A stretch of 64,000 bases of DNA from Pseudomonas sp. (GTDB taxonomy: Bacteria > Pseudomonadota > Gammaproteobacteria > Pseudomonadales > Pseudomonadaceae), in assembly GCF_030690725.1 (NCBI RefSeq), contig NZ_JAUYGD010000019.1:1-64000 (forward strand), given 5' to 3'. The position numbers and the translations under genes were made by a program. The first letter of the stretch is position 1, and every line of letters begins with the position of its first letter. The notes under the pieces are model-generated. The model was not told where the DNA came from, made no database searches, and saw only the letters and a list, made by a program, of their open reading frames with translations. This document shows, one piece after another, positions 46,973 to 55,258 of the stretch.

Positions 46973-47479
46973 CAGCTCGCCGAGCGAGCCGGGCAGTTCG
47001 CGCCAGGTCAGGTAAACCCGCAGATCGAACTCCAGTTGGTGGTAGCCCGGCAGCATGTATTCACAGAGTTTGTAGAAGGCCTTGTTATGCTCGGCCTCCT
47101 TCAAATGCGCCAGCTCGTGCACCACGATCATCTGTAAAAACTCCGGCGCGGCCTCGCGAAACAGCGAGGCCACGCGGATTTCCTTCTTCGCCTTGAGCTT
47201 GCCGCCCTGCACCCGCGAGATCGCCGTATGCAGGCCCAGGGCGCGGTGGGTCAGGTCGAGGCGATTGTCGTAGAGCACCTTGTCGATGGCTGGAGCATTG
47301 CGCAGGTGCTCCTGCTTGAGGCCCTGGATATAGGCGTACAGCGCCTTGTCACTCTGAATCCCGTGCTTGCCGCTGTAGGACCGCGCCAGATAATCGCCCA
47401 GGCGCTGCTCGGCGATCAGCTGGCGGATCTTGTCTTGCAGCTGGGCCGGGTAGCCTTGCAGGTATTTAAGCGGGGTCAT
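46955..47479 (-). CDS. YgjP-type metallopeptidase (DUF45/M48-like)
   Basis: The 174-residue protein has the zincin motif HELAHLKEAEHNKAFY (about 129-144), with HExxH and a second His 7 residues on, as in YgjP and WLM-type peptidases. There is no signal peptide, so it is cytoplasmic. The 3' end overlaps the DUF2789 gene by 18 bp on the opposite strand. Substrate unknown. Confidence 0.84.
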   Translation of the reverse strand: MTPLKYLQGYPAQLQDKIRQLIAEQRLGDYLARSYSGKHGIQSDKALYAYIQGLKQEHLRNAPAIDKVLYDNRLDLTHRALGLHTAISRVQGGKLKAKKEIRVASLFREAAPEFLQMIVVHELAHLKEAEHNKAFYKLCEYMLPGYHQLEFDLRVYLTWRELPGSLGELSAPQQ

Positions 47480-47569
47480 GGTCGAAGTAACGCGGCACGA
47501 TAAGGCCGTGAATTATGCCGCAAGCCGCACGCGCCAGGGGGCGGCTTGTAGCGCCACTCAGCGGCGCGG

Positions 47570-48670
47570 TTACTGGCTTGGCACCACCCGCAGCAACCGA
47601 CCATCGGCACTGTCGGTGAGCAGATACAGCGCGCCATCCGGCCCCACGCGCACGTCACGGATACGTTCTTCCAACTCTTCGAACAGCACTTCTTCGCCGG
47701 CCAGCTTGCCGTCCTGCAGACGAATGCGGCGCACGCTGCGCTCGGCCAGGGTCGAGGCAAACAGGTCGCCCTGCCACTCTGGGAACAGCGCGCCGCGGTA
47801 CAGGGTCAGGCTCGACGGCGCCACCGATGGCGTCCATTGCAACAAGGGCTGCTGCAGGCCGGGCAGCTCGGTGTAAGGCGAGATTTGCGCACCGGTGTAA
47901 TCGACGCCAAAGGTGATCAGCGGCCAGCCATAGTTGTTGCCGGGTTCGATCAGGTTCAGCTCATCGCCGCCGCGCGGACCGTGCTCGTGGCTGTACAGGC
48001 GCTGCAGCTGGTTGTCGTAGACGATGCCCTGCACGTTGCGATGGCCCAGGCTGTAGATCTCCGCGGCGGCGCCGGCCTGGCCTACGAGCGGGTTGTCCTT
48101 GGGAATGCTGCCGTCGCGGTTGAGGCGCACAATCTTGCCGATATGGTTGCTCGGGTCCTGGGCCTGCTCACGCAGGTCAAAGCCATCGCCCAGGGTCAGC
48201 ACCAGGCTGTTATCCGGCAGCCAGGCCATGCGCCCACCATAGTGCGCGGCACCCGCTTTGGCCGGCTGCGCGCTGAACAGCACCTGCAGATCCTGCAATT
48301 GGCCATCGACCAGCCGCGCCTTGCTCAGGCGGGTGTTGTTGGCCTGGGCGGTGCCGTAGGCGTAGCTCAGATACAGCTGCTGATTGCTGGCGAACTCGGG
48401 GTCGAGCAGCACCTCCATCAACCCGGCCTGGGCGGCGACAAAGCCCTCGGGCACGCCACCGACCGGCTGCGGATTAAGACTGCCGTCCGGCTCGATGATG
48501 CGCAGGCGACCGACTCGCTCGGTCACCAGCATGCGCCCATCCGGCAGAAAGGCCAGCGACCAGGGGTGCTCCAGGCCTGCGGTCACGGTTTCGATGCGGT
48601 AATCCATGGCGTGCGCCAGGCTGCTGCCAAGCAGACCAAGCAACAACAGAGCGCGGGAGGTATTCAGCAT
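47570..48670 (-). CDS. PQQ-dependent aldose sugar dehydrogenase, periplasmic
   Basis: The 366-residue precursor has a signal peptide ending near LAHA-MDY and a six-bladed propeller of the soluble glucose/sorbosone dehydrogenase family: LEHPWSLAFLPDGRMLVTER, HYGGRMAWLPDNSLVLTLGDG, LGHRNVQGIVYD and YSHEHGPRGGDELN (calcium/PQQ site). It resembles E. coli YliI, which oxidises aldose sugars with PQQ. No PQQ synthesis genes are in the window. Confidence 0.87.
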   Translation of the reverse strand: MLNTSRALLLLGLLGSSLAHAMDYRIETVTAGLEHPWSLAFLPDGRMLVTERVGRLRIIEPDGSLNPQPVGGVPEGFVAAQAGLMEVLLDPEFASNQQLYLSYAYGTAQANNTRLSKARLVDGQLQDLQVLFSAQPAKAGAAHYGGRMAWLPDNSLVLTLGDGFDLREQAQDPSNHIGKIVRLNRDGSIPKDNPLVGQAGAAAEIYSLGHRNVQGIVYDNQLQRLYSHEHGPRGGDELNLIEPGNNYGWPLITFGVDYTGAQISPYTELPGLQQPLLQWTPSVAPSSLTLYRGALFPEWQGDLFASTLAERSVRRIRLQDGKLAGEEVLFEELEERIRDVRVGPDGALYLLTDSADGRLLRVVPSQ

Positions 48671-48701
48671 GGTTCGGGCCTTTTGCTCACAGAGGAATCA
48701 A

Positions 48702-49157
48702 TCAGGATTGTGCAGGCGACGAGCGCCGCGCCAGCACGGCAAATAGCAGCGCGCCCAGGCTGCCGCAGGCCATCAGCCCGAGGGTGCCGGCCAGCGTGCG
48801 GTTGGCGCCGATCAGCGTCGGCATCGGCAGCAGCGCGTTGGCCAGCGCCATCGCCGCCAGCACCGCGATTGCTCCGGCCAGGGCAAACAGCAACCAGCGG
48901 CCTGTTGGCCAGACGCGCGCCAGGCCGCTCGCCACCGGCAAGGCAAAGATAAATCCGAGGATCACCAGCACCGCGAAGGTCGGGCTAAAGCCCAGCAGGT
49001 CCAGGCAGGTGGTGTGCACCCGCACGCCAAGCGGCATGGGCGCGCCGAGCGCTTGCAGGTTGGCCAGATTGAACTGAGTCTGCAGCACGGTGCCCAGCAC
49101 ACTCGCCAGCAGCACAGCCAGAAAGAAGTACAGCAGGGTGCGCAATTTGCTCGGCAT
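48702..49157 (-). CDS. Conserved membrane protein of unknown function, four membrane segments
   Basis: The 151-residue protein has four hydrophobic segments (about 5-25, 55-75, 88-110 and 122-143) and no recognised motif. A 4-helix layout with an N-terminal LLYFFLAVLLASVLGTVLQT suggests a small integral membrane protein. It lies 31 bp upstream (on the minus strand) of the sugar dehydrogenase gene and may be cotranscribed with it. Confidence 0.72.
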   Translation of the reverse strand: MPSKLRTLLYFFLAVLLASVLGTVLQTQFNLANLQALGAPMPLGVRVHTTCLDLLGFSPTFAVLVILGFIFALPVASGLARVWPTGRWLLFALAGAIAVLAAMALANALLPMPTLIGANRTLAGTLGLMACGSLGALLFAVLARRSSPAQS

Positions 49158-49335
49158 GCGGGCGGACTTCCAGAGACGACAGTGGCCCGAGTATGGACCA
49201 GCGCGCCGTGCGGCATGTACTCGGTGTTTTACATGGTTTTACCAAGCCCACAAATGGGCGATAGGCGCAGCCACAGCGCTGTAGCAGAATGCCAGCAGCC
49301 ATCCTGCCGACAACAACCCACACAAGAACCGCACG

Positions 49336-50334
49336 ATGAAAAAAGCCCTGTCCTTCTGCGCCCTGACGCTTGCGCTATTCGCCGTAGTGTTCAGCTTCGG
49401 TCCCGTGCCACCGGTCGACACACAACTGAGCTCGGCCCAGCTGCCTGCCGACCTCAACCGTTATCTGGCCGAGAGCGAAGCGCGCTACCCGGACATTACC
49501 CCCGGCGCGGAAAAAACCATCGTCTGGGCCCACCCGGATCAACGCCAGACTGACCTGGCAATCATCTATCTGCATGGCTACTCAGCCACCCGCCAGGAAA
49601 CCGCGCCGCTAAGTGAACAACTGGCCGAGCAGCTGGGCGCCAACCTGTTCTACACCCGCCTGAGCGGTCATGGCCGCAGCGGTGCGGCGATGGCCGAAGC
49701 CAGCGTGCACGACTGGCTGCAGGACAGTCAGGAAGCCCTGCGAATCGGCCAGCGCCTGGGCAAGCAGGTGCTGGTGATCGGCACATCCACCGGCGCCACA
49801 CTCGCCACCTGGCTGGCGTTACAGAGCGATAACCCGCAGGTGCTGGCCTATATCATGGTGTCGCCAAACTTCGCCCCCAAAGACCCGGCCGCGACCGTAT
49901 TGACCTGGCCCTGGGCCAAGCATTTCGTGCCGCTGCTGCTGGGCCCAGAGCATCACTGGCAGCCGCGCAACCCGCAGCAGGCGCGCTACTGGAGCCACCG
50001 CTACCCGGTGCAGGCGCTGCTGCCGATGATGGCGCTGGTGAAATACGTACGCGAGCAGCCGCTGGAGCAGATCAGCACGCCGATTCTCACGCTCTATTCG
50101 CAGGACGATCAGGTGGTCAGCGCCCCCGCCATCGAGGCCGCCTTCGCTCGCTTCGGCTCACCGCACAAGCAGCTGATTGCCCTCAAGGACACCCAGGACC
50201 CATCGCACCATGTGCTGGCTGGCGAGATTCTTTCGCCAAGCGACACCGCGCGAGTAAACCTGGCGATCATGCAGTTTCTAAAAGCTTTGCCGGGTCTGCC
50301 GTCAATATCGATGCGCAACGCAGCCACGCAATAA
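49336..50334 (+). CDS. Alpha/beta hydrolase with N-terminal signal or anchor
   Basis: The 332-residue protein starts with a hydrophobic segment (MKKALSFCALTLALFAVVFSF) and has an oxyanion-region YLHGYSATRQE, a nucleophile elbow GTSTG (Ser at about residue 152), the acid in LYSQDDQVVS, and a His in DPSHHVLAGE. This is a full Ser-Asp-His triad of lipase/carboxylesterase type. It is divergent from the small membrane protein. Substrate unknown; the resemblance to monoacylglycerol lipases is weak. Confidence 0.83.
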   Translation: MKKALSFCALTLALFAVVFSFGPVPPVDTQLSSAQLPADLNRYLAESEARYPDITPGAEKTIVWAHPDQRQTDLAIIYLHGYSATRQETAPLSEQLAEQLGANLFYTRLSGHGRSGAAMAEASVHDWLQDSQEALRIGQRLGKQVLVIGTSTGATLATWLALQSDNPQVLAYIMVSPNFAPKDPAATVLTWPWAKHFVPLLLGPEHHWQPRNPQQARYWSHRYPVQALLPMMALVKYVREQPLEQISTPILTLYSQDDQVVSAPAIEAAFARFGSPHKQLIALKDTQDPSHHVLAGEILSPSDTARVNLAIMQFLKALPGLPSISMRNAATQ

Positions 50335-50343
50335 GCGGCCCAT

Positions 50344-50373
50344 AAAAAATGCTCGCATCCAAGGATACGAGCA
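50344..50373 (-). terminator. Probable terminator of the collagenase gene
   Basis: On the minus strand ATGCTCGTATCC and GGATGCGAGCAT form a stem with one mismatch, followed by TTTTTT. It lies about 40 bp past the collagenase stop and also just past the convergent hydrolase stop. Confidence 0.65.
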
Positions 50374-50413
50374 TTGATTAGCGAGCAAAGCGTGGCTTTA
50401 GGCCAGCCGTACC

Positions 50414-52906
50414 TCAGTCACGCGGTGGACGGGCCAGGCTTGCACGCGTGTCCAGCTGACGCTGATGCACCGTGGCATGCTCCGGCATGCCCTGCACCTC
50501 ACTCAGCTGCGCCGCACTACGGGGTTGTTGCAGCCAGTTGGCAAGTAGCTGGTCGCGCCACTGCGGGTACTGGGCACCGTGCAGCCGGTTCAGCTCATCC
50601 AGCCCCTGCCGGTAGGCGCCCAGGTCATTACGGCGCAGGTGTGCGGCCAAGGCCAAATGGCGGGCTGGATCACGCTCCTGCAGGTAGCGATGCAGGGTGT
50701 AGGACCAGTGATAGACCATGCTGCTGCCACTCTCGTAACTCAGCTTGGTGATCGCCTCAAGGCTCGGGCGCTGGCCAGCAGCCACTCGGCTGATGTCATT
50801 CATGCCACGCTCGAAATGGCTTCCCCAGGCCAGGTATTCCGCCAAGCCTTCCGCCCACCAGGTGGTCAGATTCAGCGGGTAGTGGCCAAACGCGCCGTAT
50901 TGATTGAAGCGACCGTCCAGGTAGTGGACGTACTCATGGTTCAAGTTCCACACCTGCCCCGCCTGCACATAAGCGAAGAAGCGCGCCTGATTGCCCGCCA
51001 GCCAAGGGCTGCCTTCCAGGTACATGCCGCCATTGTCGGTGCTGAAGCCATACAGCAGCCCGCCGAACTTCTGGTACTGCTCGCGGCTGGAGAAAATCAC
51101 CAATTCCAACGCCGCGTTGAGGTCATCGGCAACCGGCGTCCAGTTGGTTTGCATGATGCGATGGAAGTCCTGCTCCTGCTTGCCCAGGCTCTGGCAGATT
51201 TCCAGCATTTGCGTCTGGCTCAATGGTTGTGAGCGCACCTTAAGCGTAGGACCGCAGACGTGCGTTTGTGGCAACACCTGAGCAATTTCGAACTTGTAGC
51301 ACAACCCGTTGAACAGGCTGCTACATGCACCATCGACATCTGCTCGGTAGGCGTAGTCCACGTAATAGCTGCGGAAGTTGCTCTTCAGCTCCAGATCATC
51401 CAGCACCCCTTGTCCGAGATGCGCCTGCATCACCTGCCGTACCGCACGGTTGCTGCCCTCACGCCAGACGCCATCACTCAACTGGGCAAGTTTGCCCAAG
51501 GCCTCAATGGCGTTCATCACGATAAAACCATCGCGATTGAGCCACAGCGCATTGCGGCTGCTGGCCAGTTGGGCGATCGCGTCTGGAAAGCGGCTGTCCT
51601 GGATCAACGCGCTGCGCAATGCGCCTTCGGCCCAGCCAAAACGGTCAAACAGGTTCAAAGTCTCGAATACTGCATCACCGTAACTGCGCTCCTTGCTCAG
51701 CTGCGCGGTACTGCTGAAATGCTGCAGTAGCGCCTGCAAACGCGGCAGGTGCCGCACGATGCCGGCACTGGCTTGCGGCGTGGCCATCAGCGCACCAAGA
51801 CCGACGACATAACCTTCGATCACCTCACCCGAGGCTTTCTGGTAGGTCAGCAATTCACGCATGTTCGACACCTGGAACAGTGCGTGCTCCAGCATGCTCA
51901 ACTGCGCCGCAGTGGCCTTACTGAAACCCAGGAAGTAGTTATAGGCACGCACGTAGTACAACAGCTTGTTCAGGTCAGGGTCCTGAATCTGTTGCTGGCG
52001 GGCCAGGAAGTCGATGGCGGCCAATACCGCCTCCAGACGTCCAGCCTTGGCATGCTGGAAATGCTCAACGAAGAACTCGTTCTCCAGCACCTCACGGACC
52101 ATTGGCGAGAAATCCGCTTTGCTCCGCAGCGAAGGGTCCAGCGGCGGCAGGGTCGGCTGCACCGGCGGTTGCGGCGTAACCGGCGGCTCTATCGGGGGCT
52201 GCACCGGTGGTGTAACGGGAGGTGTAACCGGCGGCTGTGGCTGTGCCCCGCTACGCAGCTGCAGACGAACCTGAGTAATACCAGAATGGGCATGCTTGCT
52301 GTCCCTGATCTGGTAGCTGAAGCTGTCCTCGGCGTTCTGCTCACGATAGGCCCGATAGCTGTAGCGCCCGGTTTTACCATCCAGCTTGAGGCTGCCCAGG
52401 CGTGGGTAATCAATGATGCTGAACGTCAACGGGTCGCGGTCCGCATCCCGCCCCAACAGAGTCGCTTCAAACAGCGTATTGGTACTCACCGCCAGAACCT
52501 GGCTGGTCGCCTCTGGCGCACGATTACCGGCGCTGCCGTCTGCAGGCAACAGGTTAAGCTGCACCACGGCAGGTACCGACCAGCTCTTGCCATCGGTAGC
52601 GCGGTATTCGAATTCGTCGTAATGGCCAGGGGCGCTGGCAGTCGGCTGATACTCATAACGCCCAGTGTTCCAATCCAGCTGAATACGGCCGTACTTGGGC
52701 TGCTTGGTAATGGCAAACGTGATCCGATCGCCTTGCGCATCGCGCGCCCAGATCCAGCTGGCATTCACCTTACCCGCGGCGATGTGCTCACTGTGCCCCC
52801 GCACTTCAGGGGCCTGGTTAACCTCAGCAAGCGCCGCGCTCAGTGGCGTCAAAGCCAGGATTAGTGCGCAGGCGTGCAGGTCTTTTCTGATTATTTTTCT
52901 GAACAT
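50414..52906 (-). CDS. Secreted M9 family collagenase with N-terminal cadherin-like repeats
   Basis: The 830-residue precursor starts MFRKIIRKDLHACALILALT with a signal peptide ending near ALAE. Two tandem Ig/cadherin-like repeats (about 30-125 and 127-225, each opening N[QR]APE and containing D-x-D-x-D/T calcium-type motifs) come first. A Pro-rich linker of PPVTPPV repeats (about 228-260), an M9N domain and the catalytic domain follow. The zinc site is HEYVH at 657-661, with Glu686 in WWAEGLAE. The family degrades collagen or gelatin outside the cell. It has no C-terminal PKD or collagen-binding domain, so binding modules sit at the opposite end from clostridial enzymes. A longer frame to 53080 lacks a signal at its start. 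Confidence 0.87.
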   Translation of the reverse strand: MFRKIIRKDLHACALILALTPLSAALAEVNQAPEVRGHSEHIAAGKVNASWIWARDAQGDRITFAITKQPKYGRIQLDWNTGRYEYQPTASAPGHYDEFEYRATDGKSWSVPAVVQLNLLPADGSAGNRAPEATSQVLAVSTNTLFEATLLGRDADRDPLTFSIIDYPRLGSLKLDGKTGRYSYRAYREQNAEDSFSYQIRDSKHAHSGITQVRLQLRSGAQPQPPVTPPVTPPVQPPIEPPVTPQPPVQPTLPPLDPSLRSKADFSPMVREVLENEFFVEHFQHAKAGRLEAVLAAIDFLARQQQIQDPDLNKLLYYVRAYNYFLGFSKATAAQLSMLEHALFQVSNMRELLTYQKASGEVIEGYVVGLGALMATPQASAGIVRHLPRLQALLQHFSSTAQLSKERSYGDAVFETLNLFDRFGWAEGALRSALIQDSRFPDAIAQLASSRNALWLNRDGFIVMNAIEALGKLAQLSDGVWREGSNRAVRQVMQAHLGQGVLDDLELKSNFRSYYVDYAYRADVDGACSSLFNGLCYKFEIAQVLPQTHVCGPTLKVRSQPLSQTQMLEICQSLGKQEQDFHRIMQTNWTPVADDLNAALELVIFSSREQYQKFGGLLYGFSTDNGGMYLEGSPWLAGNQARFFAYVQAGQVWNLNHEYVHYLDGRFNQYGAFGHYPLNLTTWWAEGLAEYLAWGSHFERGMNDISRVAAGQRPSLEAITKLSYESGSSMVYHWSYTLHRYLQERDPARHLALAAHLRRNDLGAYRQGLDELNRLHGAQYPQWRDQLLANWLQQPRSAAQLSEVQGMPEHATVHQRQLDTRASLARPPRD

Positions 52907-53095
52907 AGCGTCATCATCTTGATGAATAGTAAGGGGCGCGGATTCTATCCAGCCCCCTACCGTGAAGACGCCAATCACCGCACGTTGCCTGCAACTTAGC
53001 CGACTTTTACTGGTTAAATCCCGAATTTGCGCAACTGATCGCAAGGCAAGTGCCAACTCGTTCGTACCGCAAACCCTCAATGCATCTACCTGGGA

Positions 53096-53533
53096 TTACT
53101 GCGCCTGATCAACACAGGACCGAGCGTCGACATGAAAATCACAGGATTGCCCACGCAGATAACTGCGGTAGATCTGCAACAGCTGCGCGGCCGTCAGGCG
53201 ACAGGTCTGCGCCCGGCACTGCGCATTAAAGGCAAAGGCGCTCTGCTCGGCCTCGGCCAGACGGATATATAGCGCCGGCCAGTCAGTGGCGGGCGCATCG
53301 GTCGGGGTAAACAGCAAGCGTCCGTCACGCTGCACCAGCGGCGCGCCGGCTGCGGCGTAGTCGAAGACAAACAGCAGCGTGCGCGAGGTCTTGGTCGTGC
53401 ACTCGGCGCGGCTATCACAGTGCTGCGGATCGCTCGCCACAACCATGGCGGCTGGCGGCTCGCTAACCGGCGGCTGACTTGTACAGCCGGCCAATGCGGT
53501 GAGTCCGACTAACAGCGCGATCAACCTCATCAT
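53096..53533 (-). CDS. Lipoprotein of unknown function
   Basis: The 145-residue precursor has lipobox LAGC (Cys at about residue 16) and a mature part with six further cysteines, some in CDSRAEC and CRAQTC, able to form disulfides. No family was recognised. AGGAGG precedes the two adjacent ATG codons at 53533 and 53530, so either could start it. It lies downstream of fba, after a terminator. Confidence 0.72.
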   Translation of the reverse strand: MMRLIALLVGLTALAGCTSQPPVSEPPAAMVVASDPQHCDSRAECTTKTSRTLLFVFDYAAAGAPLVQRDGRLLFTPTDAPATDWPALYIRLAEAEQSAFAFNAQCRAQTCRLTAAQLLQIYRSYLRGQSCDFHVDARSCVDQAQ

Positions 53534-53551
53534 AGAGTCCTCCTGGATAAC

Positions 53552-53576
53552 AAAAAGCCCCGCATCGGCGGGGCTC
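53552..53576 (-). terminator. Rho-independent terminator after fba
   Basis: On the minus strand AGCCCCGCC and GCGGGGCT pair around GAT, and are followed by TTTTTG. Repeat copy B lies between the fba stop and this terminator. Confidence 0.82.
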
Positions 53577-53592
53577 TAAGTACAAATTACGC

Positions 53593-53712
53593 ACGATCTT
53601 GCGAGCTAGAGCGATACAAGGCGAAAGCAGCCGAGGAAGCGGAGTGTACGAGTTGTACATGAGCATTCCGAGGCTGCTTTCAACGCCGTAGCGCCGACGC
53701 GCAGCTGATCGT
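53593..53712 (+). repeat. Structured interspersed repeat, copy B
   Basis: This 120-bp core runs from ACGATC to GATCGT. An inner 10-bp stem (GAAAGCAGCC 53623-53632 with GGCTGCTTTC 53672-53681) and a third stem (TGTAC/GTACA) are present. It is related along its length to the reverse complement of copy A. Both stems differ in sequence from copy A, yet pair fully. It follows the fba stop. Confidence 0.88.
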
Positions 53713-53718
53713 CTGGGG

Positions 53719-54783
53719 TTAGTTGACCTTGGCGGCCAGCTCACCTTTTGCATAACGCTGGAACATGCCTTCCAGGGAGATCGGCTTGATCTTCGAGGCG
53801 TTGCCGGCGGTGCCGAAGGCTTCGTAACGGGCGATGCAGATGTCGCGCATGGCGGTGACGGTGGCGCCGAAGAACTTGCGCGGGTCGAACTCGCTCGGGT
53901 TCTCAGCCATCAGGCGACGCATCGCGCCAGTGGAGGCCAGACGCAGGTCGGTGTCGATGTTGACCTTACGCACGCCGTACTTGATGCCTTCAACGATTTC
54001 TTCAACCGGCACGCCGTAGGTTTCTTTGATGTCACCGCCGTACTGGTTGATGATCGCCAGCCACTCTTGCGGCACCGACGAGGAACCGTGCATCACCAAG
54101 TGGGTGTTGGGGATGCGCTTGTGGATTTCCTTGATGCGGTCGATGGCGAGGATGTCGCCGGTGGGCGGCTTGGTGAACTTGTAGGCACCGTGGCTGGTGC
54201 CGATGGCGATTGCCAGGGCATCGACCTGGGTGCGCTTGACGAAGTCGGCGGCTTCTTCCGGGTCGGTGAGCATCTGGCTGTGATCGAGCACGCCTTCAGC
54301 GCCCACGCCGTCTTCTTCGCCGGCCATGCCGGTTTCCAGGCTGCCCAGACAACCCAACTCACCTTCCACCGATACGCCGCAGGCGTGAGCGAAGGCCACG
54401 GTCTGCTGAGTAACACGCACGTTGTAGTCGTAGTCGGCCGGGGTCTTGCCGTCTTCTTTCAGCGAGCCGTCCATCATCACTGAGCTGAAGCCCAGCTGGA
54501 TCGAGCGCTGGCAAACGTCCGGGCTGGTGCCGTGGTCCTGGTGCATGCACACCGGGATATGCGGGAATTCTTCGATGGCCGCCAGGATCAGGTGACGCAG
54601 AAACGGCGCGCCGGCGTATTTACGGGCGCCAGCGGAAGCCTGGACGATCACCGGCGAGTCGGTCTTGTCGGCCGCTTCCATGATCGCGCGCATCTGCTCG
54701 AGGTTGTTGACGTTGAAGGCCGGCACGCCGTAGCCGAATTCGGCGGCGTGGTCGAGCATCTGGCGCATGCTGATAAGTGCCAT
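53719..54783 (-). CDS. fba: Fructose-bisphosphate aldolase, class II
   Basis: The 354-residue enzyme starts [27 protein letters not shown] and has the zinc ligands in [19 protein letters not shown] and [10 protein letters not shown]. It splits fructose 1,6-bisphosphate into triose phosphates in glycolysis and catalyses the reverse in gluconeogenesis. The longer frame to 54849 lacks family similarity at its start. It is the last gene of the tkt-epd-pgk-fba group; an MliC-like gene lies between it and pgk. Confidence 0.96.
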   Translation of the reverse strand: MALISMRQMLDHAAEFGYGVPAFNVNNLEQMRAIMEAADKTDSPVIVQASAGARKYAGAPFLRHLILAAIEEFPHIPVCMHQDHGTSPDVCQRSIQLGFSSVMMDGSLKEDGKTPADYDYNVRVTQQTVAFAHACGVSVEGELGCLGSLETGMAGEEDGVGAEGVLDHSQMLTDPEEAADFVKRTQVDALAIAIGTSHGAYKFTKPPTGDILAIDRIKEIHKRIPNTHLVMHGSSSVPQEWLAIINQYGGDIKETYGVPVEEIVEGIKYGVRKVNIDTDLRLASTGAMRRLMAENPSEFDPRKFFGATVTAMRDICIARYEAFGTAGNASKIKPISLEGMFQRYAKGELAAKVN

Positions 54784-54893
54784 GGTGTTCTTTCTCCCGG
54801 TGGGGCTCGTTAATCGTGCAAGCCTGCCGCAGGGGCAGGCGCTATTCAAGTCATTCAGACCGGGGGTGAGCCCGGCCTGTATTCAAGTCGTTG

Positions 54894-55232
54894 TCAGGGT
54901 GCCTTGCAGCCACGGCCGATCAGGTCATCCTTGGCCGTCCAGTAGACCAGCCCTTCTTCGCCCTTGGTGTGAAAGGACAACATGCCGTCGCTATACAGCA
55001 CACCCGAGCCGGATGGCTCCTGAGTCAGGCGATAGACAATATCGCCGCCGCCCAGGCGCACATCAACGGACTCACGGCTGCTGTCGGCAAAACGCCAGAG
55101 CACTTCGGTTTGACTGTCGCACACCCAGCGCGTCCAGTTATCCGACGGTGCCGGCTGGCTGGCGCAGGCGCCAAGCAGGCTGAGCAACGTCAGCAGCGTG
55201 GTTCTTTTCAGCAGCGTGGTTCTTTTCAGCAT
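54894..55232 (-). CDS. MliC-family lipoprotein, C-type lysozyme inhibitor-like
   Basis: The 112-residue lipoprotein has lipobox LLGAC, and a mature domain with WVCDSQTEVLWRF and SGSGVLYSDGMLSFHTKGEE, which match the MliC/PliC pattern (..C....SGSG..Y.dg....KG.E..). This family inhibits C-type lysozyme at the outer membrane. The signal peptide contains a duplicated LKRTTL from an 18-bp tandem repeat (55191-55237). The ATG at 55232 was chosen because it leaves a complete signal peptide. It lies 26 bp after the pgk stop. Confidence 0.75.
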   Translation of the reverse strand: MLKRTTLLKRTTLLTLLSLLGACASQPAPSDNWTRWVCDSQTEVLWRFADSSRESVDVRLGGGDIVYRLTQEPSGSGVLYSDGMLSFHTKGEEGLVYWTAKDDLIGRGCKAP

Positions 55233-55237
55233 CGTGG
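55191..55237. repeat. 18-bp tandem direct repeat in a lipoprotein signal peptide
   Basis: Two perfect copies of CAGCAGCGTGGTTCTTTT (55191-55208 and 55209-55226) are followed by an 11-bp partial third with one change. The unit is a multiple of three, so changes in copy number would keep the frame and add or remove six residues of the signal sequence. Confidence 0.85.
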
Positions 55238-55258
55238 CTCGCTCCCTGATCAGGCTGT

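Noticed and set aside
37646..53592. A genomic island or prophage between the two structured repeats
   Set aside because: There is no integrase, tRNA target, phage gene or marked change in composition. Most genes (dbpA, yccS, yhiN type) are ordinary Pseudomonas genes, so a rearranged segment fits better.
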